A stretch of DNA of 64,000 bases from Myrica gale (lineage: Eukaryota > Streptophyta > Magnoliopsida > Fagales > Myricaceae). The stretch spans positions 13,264,001 through 13,328,000 of the forward strand of contig OZ005601.1 of the NCBI GenBank assembly GCA_963930655.1, written 5' to 3'. The number at the start of each line of letters is the position of its first letter. Position 1 is the first letter of the stretch. Below are positions 61,014 to 64,000 of the stretch, one piece after another. Below the pieces are notes generated by a model, which saw nothing but the letters and a program-made list of their open reading frames with translations, had not been told where the DNA came from and made no database searches. The translations under genes and the position numbers were made by a program.

Positions 61014-62642
61014 CTAGACAGCATTACGATCAAAAAAGCCTAGGATGGTATGAGTATAGCTGTACCCATCCGTTCCATCCCCAGAGGCACTAGTAGTTGA
61101 TGGGTTCAGTTCGGTCTGCGCAGCCATCCTCTCTGAGACATCAGCCAAGGATTTGAGATTGCACCTGATCAATGCCTCGACAAAGTAACATGTTTCGTCC
61201 TTGGTGTTACCATCAGGCACATCCACCACAAAGGACTCAATCACCAGTGTCCCAGGCCGTCCGTCAGTAACCTCTGGATGAAGTGTCATTATCGAGGAGT
61301 AGTTCTGCATATTTGAGGAAGAAAATTTTAAGCTCTCAGTTGACAGCACAAATGGCAGCAGCATGACTATTTTTTTTTAAAAGCAGTGAATGGAAAATAG
61401 CAATCAAGTTAAACATTCCTATAAGAGAAACCATGAGATACTGTCAGAAGCACCGCGGGAATTCAAGACATGTTATCCTATCAAACACTTGCAAGACGTT
61501 ATCCTATCAACTATACAATTGTAATATATATCTAAACCAGCAAACGAGGAAGAGGAAGAGGAAGAGAAAGAGAACAACAGTGATGAGGAAAGAACCGGTG
61601 GGAAGTTGAAAAGAACCATACCCTTAGCCTGTGATCGCCACCAACAATTTTGATGCCTAAAATGTGCTCCTCGTCATCAAGAAGTTCCAATCTCTCAGTG
61701 CTTGTTGTGGCAGGAAGCCCCGATTTAACATTCACTTCTCTGAGACTCCCAATACAAAAGTCCCCATTCACTACGCACCTGCTAACAAAGGGCTTGTACC
61801 TCTGCGGTTGATCAAATCTCCTCACCAGAGACCACACCTGACGAGAGCAACAGTCACATTAATACATAATAAGCTGAAAAACAGACAACCACATAAAGGC
61901 AAAAGGCAGTCATCCTATTGCAAAAGAACGAAATTATCGATATTTGAATCCTCGACTAAAATAAAGCTAGTCGAGTGGACTTAGTTTTTTCTTAGATGCA
62001 AACTGGTGTGAAATATTCACCATTGAATCTTGTTCTTTCCTTCCATCTTTTCCACCAAATTGAAAAATTACTCAAAAGTATCCATCACTTGGAAAGAACA
62101 ATTAGAACTTTACATCCTTCCAAGTTCTTTACAATGACCAAACAACATAAAACTTACAGTAATCGCCTCAAATTTATCTAATTTGACATTCGACAAAGAT
62201 TTTGAGAAAAACAAAGAAGCAAAACGCCCACCGCATACAATAGGTTGCACAAATCTAGACAATATATGCTGAAAAAGCATTTCCGGAAAGGACCAGAACT
62301 GAAAGAAGAAGTAAACCCAGAAACAAAAACATCAAGCACCGGACAAAATCAATCCAAACCGCCCTAAATTACCGAGATGTTAAAGGAACAACAAAGCAAA
62401 ACCCCCCAAAATATCCTTACAACATGAAAGAAAAAGACAACACCAATCAATTATCGACGGAATCCATTTCGGAAAGAAACTAAAGAAACCGATGACCGAG
62501 GAGAAAAATTTACAAGGTGAACAGGCGCTTTGATGTGTTTGATGAGCGCTGAGGTGCTCTGGTTCTCTTTGGGGTCGTGCCTGTGGTGCTTCCCTATGAA
62601 CTGCGCCTCCATTGCGCCACACGCATCACCAACGTTCATCAT
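61014..62642 (-). CDS. PYR/PYL/RCAR abscisic acid receptor, PYL7/8/9 type
   Basis: PYL proteins are cytosolic and nuclear ABA receptors of the START/Bet v 1 fold that, when bound, inhibit clade A PP2C phosphatases and so release SnRK2 kinases. Three exons (62642-62514, 61837-61622, 61304-61014) give 211 residues, the same as Arabidopsis PYL7. The intron positions, after the KHIKAPVHL motif and after HRLR, are those of the subfamily. The gate loop SGLPA (82-86), latch HRL (112-114), ESFVVDVPDGNTKDETCYFV and NLKSLADVSERMA are intact. Compared with the usual GDPEIGSLREV, this copy has GDFCIGSLREV. A C-terminal extension of about 35 residues follows, ending GFFDRNAV, longer than PYL8 or PYL9 but resembling PYL7 in length. 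Start: two adjacent ATGs; the first was used. Confidence 0.95.
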
Positions 62643-64000
62643 TTCACTCGCTCGCTTCCTAACTCGCTCGCTTCCTCCTCCTTCTGTGTCAAAGATATCA
62701 AACTCCTGCTCGCTCTATGATACAGCAAGCAGAAAATTCCTAAGAGAGAGACAGAGAGGAGATTAAGCTGAGAAGCTTTTGATTCCAGAGGTTTTGGCTT
62801 ATGATGTTAAGGAATAAGGACAAGATAACCTTTGGCGTGTCTTGGCTTGGTATCGTCAGAAATCTACAAACGCACCGACATAAGGTGTTTTATATATATA
62901 TATATATTGTCCCAGAGCCTATAAGTAAGTCAGTATATTTGTTTCTTTCTCGACCCATTATTGGTCCATATCAAATTATCAATAAAGTGCTTATCTTGAA
63001 GTTGAAGCAGTTTTTTCTCTGTTTAATTTTATTTATTTATTTTTGTTTTAAAAAAATTGAGTATGAACAGTATTTAAATTTAGTCTCACAAGTGGTTGGG
63101 TGTCTTTATGTGGCCACAGTCTCTTCTGCTTTGTCCATTTTTTAGTTACGTGACAAGCACTCAGCTAGTGCGTTGGATAAAGTCAAAACAAGTGGGGATG
63201 ATGTATATACTATATATGATTCTATTAACTGAGGCCAATTTTATTTTATTTTTAAAAACAAATTTAAACAAACCCTTGCACTAGTAGCGTGCCCCACCCC
63301 GCTCCCAAGACAAGCACACTACTAATTAAGATTTGAATCTAAAATAATTTTTTTTATTTGAATTGTATTATTTAATTTGGAGTGAAATATATCTAACATC
63401 ATTTAATGATATTGGTGTAATTCTAAGATATAGAGGCAATAAAGTGAACTCTATTATAGTATATGTTTAAAATTTTATATAAACAATATTAAATAATAAT
63501 TTTTAGATAGAAATATTAAATAGTATAAAATTTCCGGTAAAGAAATTAAAATAAAAAAAAATACTTGGCGGTGGGTCAAAAATTACTATGGACTGTTTTT
63601 TTTTTGAAGTAATGTAGTACGCGGTTATTTTTCTTGCTTTTATGTGGGTTGGTTTTGGGTGATTAAAGTGTGCGCGGGCACGTTCTCGTCGTGGGTAGTG
63701 TCATGTGGATCACATCTTTCGTCACCAAATGCCGATATTTTTAACCGAGGGTTTCATTTATTTATCCAATCCAAGATGCCATCGACGGCTGATAGTGCCT
63801 GGAAGAACCACATACCCGTCACGAAAGGGATCAATGCGAGTTTGTTTTGTGGATCTTGACGGGATCTTGTCGGCACCAAGTACATATCCCTTCTTTTCTA
63901 AGCTTATTTCTATTCCATAATCCACCGCCCAAAGCAATTTAAAACTCAAACCAACATCATTCGCTAAACATCTAACCACTAAGAGCACCAATTGGTCCAT
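62643..64000. other. PYL promoter and right-hand intergenic region
   Basis: The PYL promoter and 5' UTR occupy the first few hundred bases, with CT-rich sequence and GAGAGA motifs. A TA tract lies at 62890-62907. From 63290 to 63600 the sequence is AT-rich. An 80-residue minus-strand frame at 63758-64000 lacks any recognisable motif. Confidence 0.5.
62890..62907. repeat. (TA)9 microsatellite upstream of PYL
   Basis: About nine TA dinucleotides lie 250 bp upstream of the PYL start codon. Confidence 0.9.

Noticed and set aside
63758-64000. 80-residue minus-strand frame at the right edge
   Set aside because: No motif, no splice context I trust, and the frame runs off the window.

Overview
This is nuclear DNA from a eudicot plant, probably woody, though the species cannot be fixed from sequence alone. 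It shows spliced genes with GT-AG introns, plant-specific proteins (a PYL abscisic-acid receptor, the thylakoid protein TROL, a PORR-domain chloroplast splicing factor) and AT-rich spacers full of plant-type LTR retrotransposons, LINEs, hAT, MULE and MITE copies and an endogenous caulimovirid.

Host genes, left to right: (1) at 785-960 (-), two short exons that look like the start of a centromeric histone H3 (CENH3-like) gene running off the left edge (tentative); (2) FCF1, rRNA-processing PIN-domain protein, 15662-18439 (+), nine exons; (3) TROL/STR4, thylakoid rhodanese-like protein, 19460-24200 (-), eight exons; (4) a CHID1-like GH18-fold protein, 25544-32393 (-), eight exons; (5) WTF1, PORR-domain chloroplast group II intron splicing factor, 58042-59608 (+), carrying a one-base frameshift; (6) a PYL7/8/9-type ABA receptor, 61014-62642 (-), three exons. 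Genes 3-6 are the relatives of Arabidopsis At4g01050, At4g01040, At4g01037 and At4g01026, in the same order. They are not a functional operon. They are a conserved neighbourhood pried apart by about 25 kb of transposable elements between 32.5 and 57.6 kb.

Repeat layout: 0-0.7 kb LINE remnant; 1.68-2.89 kb solo copia LTR with target duplication CCTTT; 3.1-5.2 kb 5'-truncated LINE; 5.2-15.6 kb a decayed endogenous caulimovirid that abuts FCF1 and is split by a complete 5,985-bp hAT transposon (6219-12203, perfect 8-bp target duplication) and by a second insertion holding a 12-unit minisatellite. The hAT element carries exon fragments of two host genes, VPS13 and the RNA polymerase subunit NRPB8. 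From 34.3 kb follow a Mutator-like element with long inverted repeats; an antisense copia relic holding a Tourist-like MITE and a small hAT; then a sense copia whose 5' LTR and gag were repeatedly entered by LTRs of its own family and by an unrelated 1,274-bp solo LTR. That copia is cut off in RNase H by a nearly complete but dead LINE (51.2-57.6 kb) lying just upstream of WTF1.

The most unusual items are the gene-capturing hAT element, the same-family LTR nest, the possible CENH3 5' end, the frameshift in WTF1, and the viral relic occupying the promoter position of FCF1. Exon boundaries were read by eye from splice sites and protein family conservation. No alignment or search could be run.
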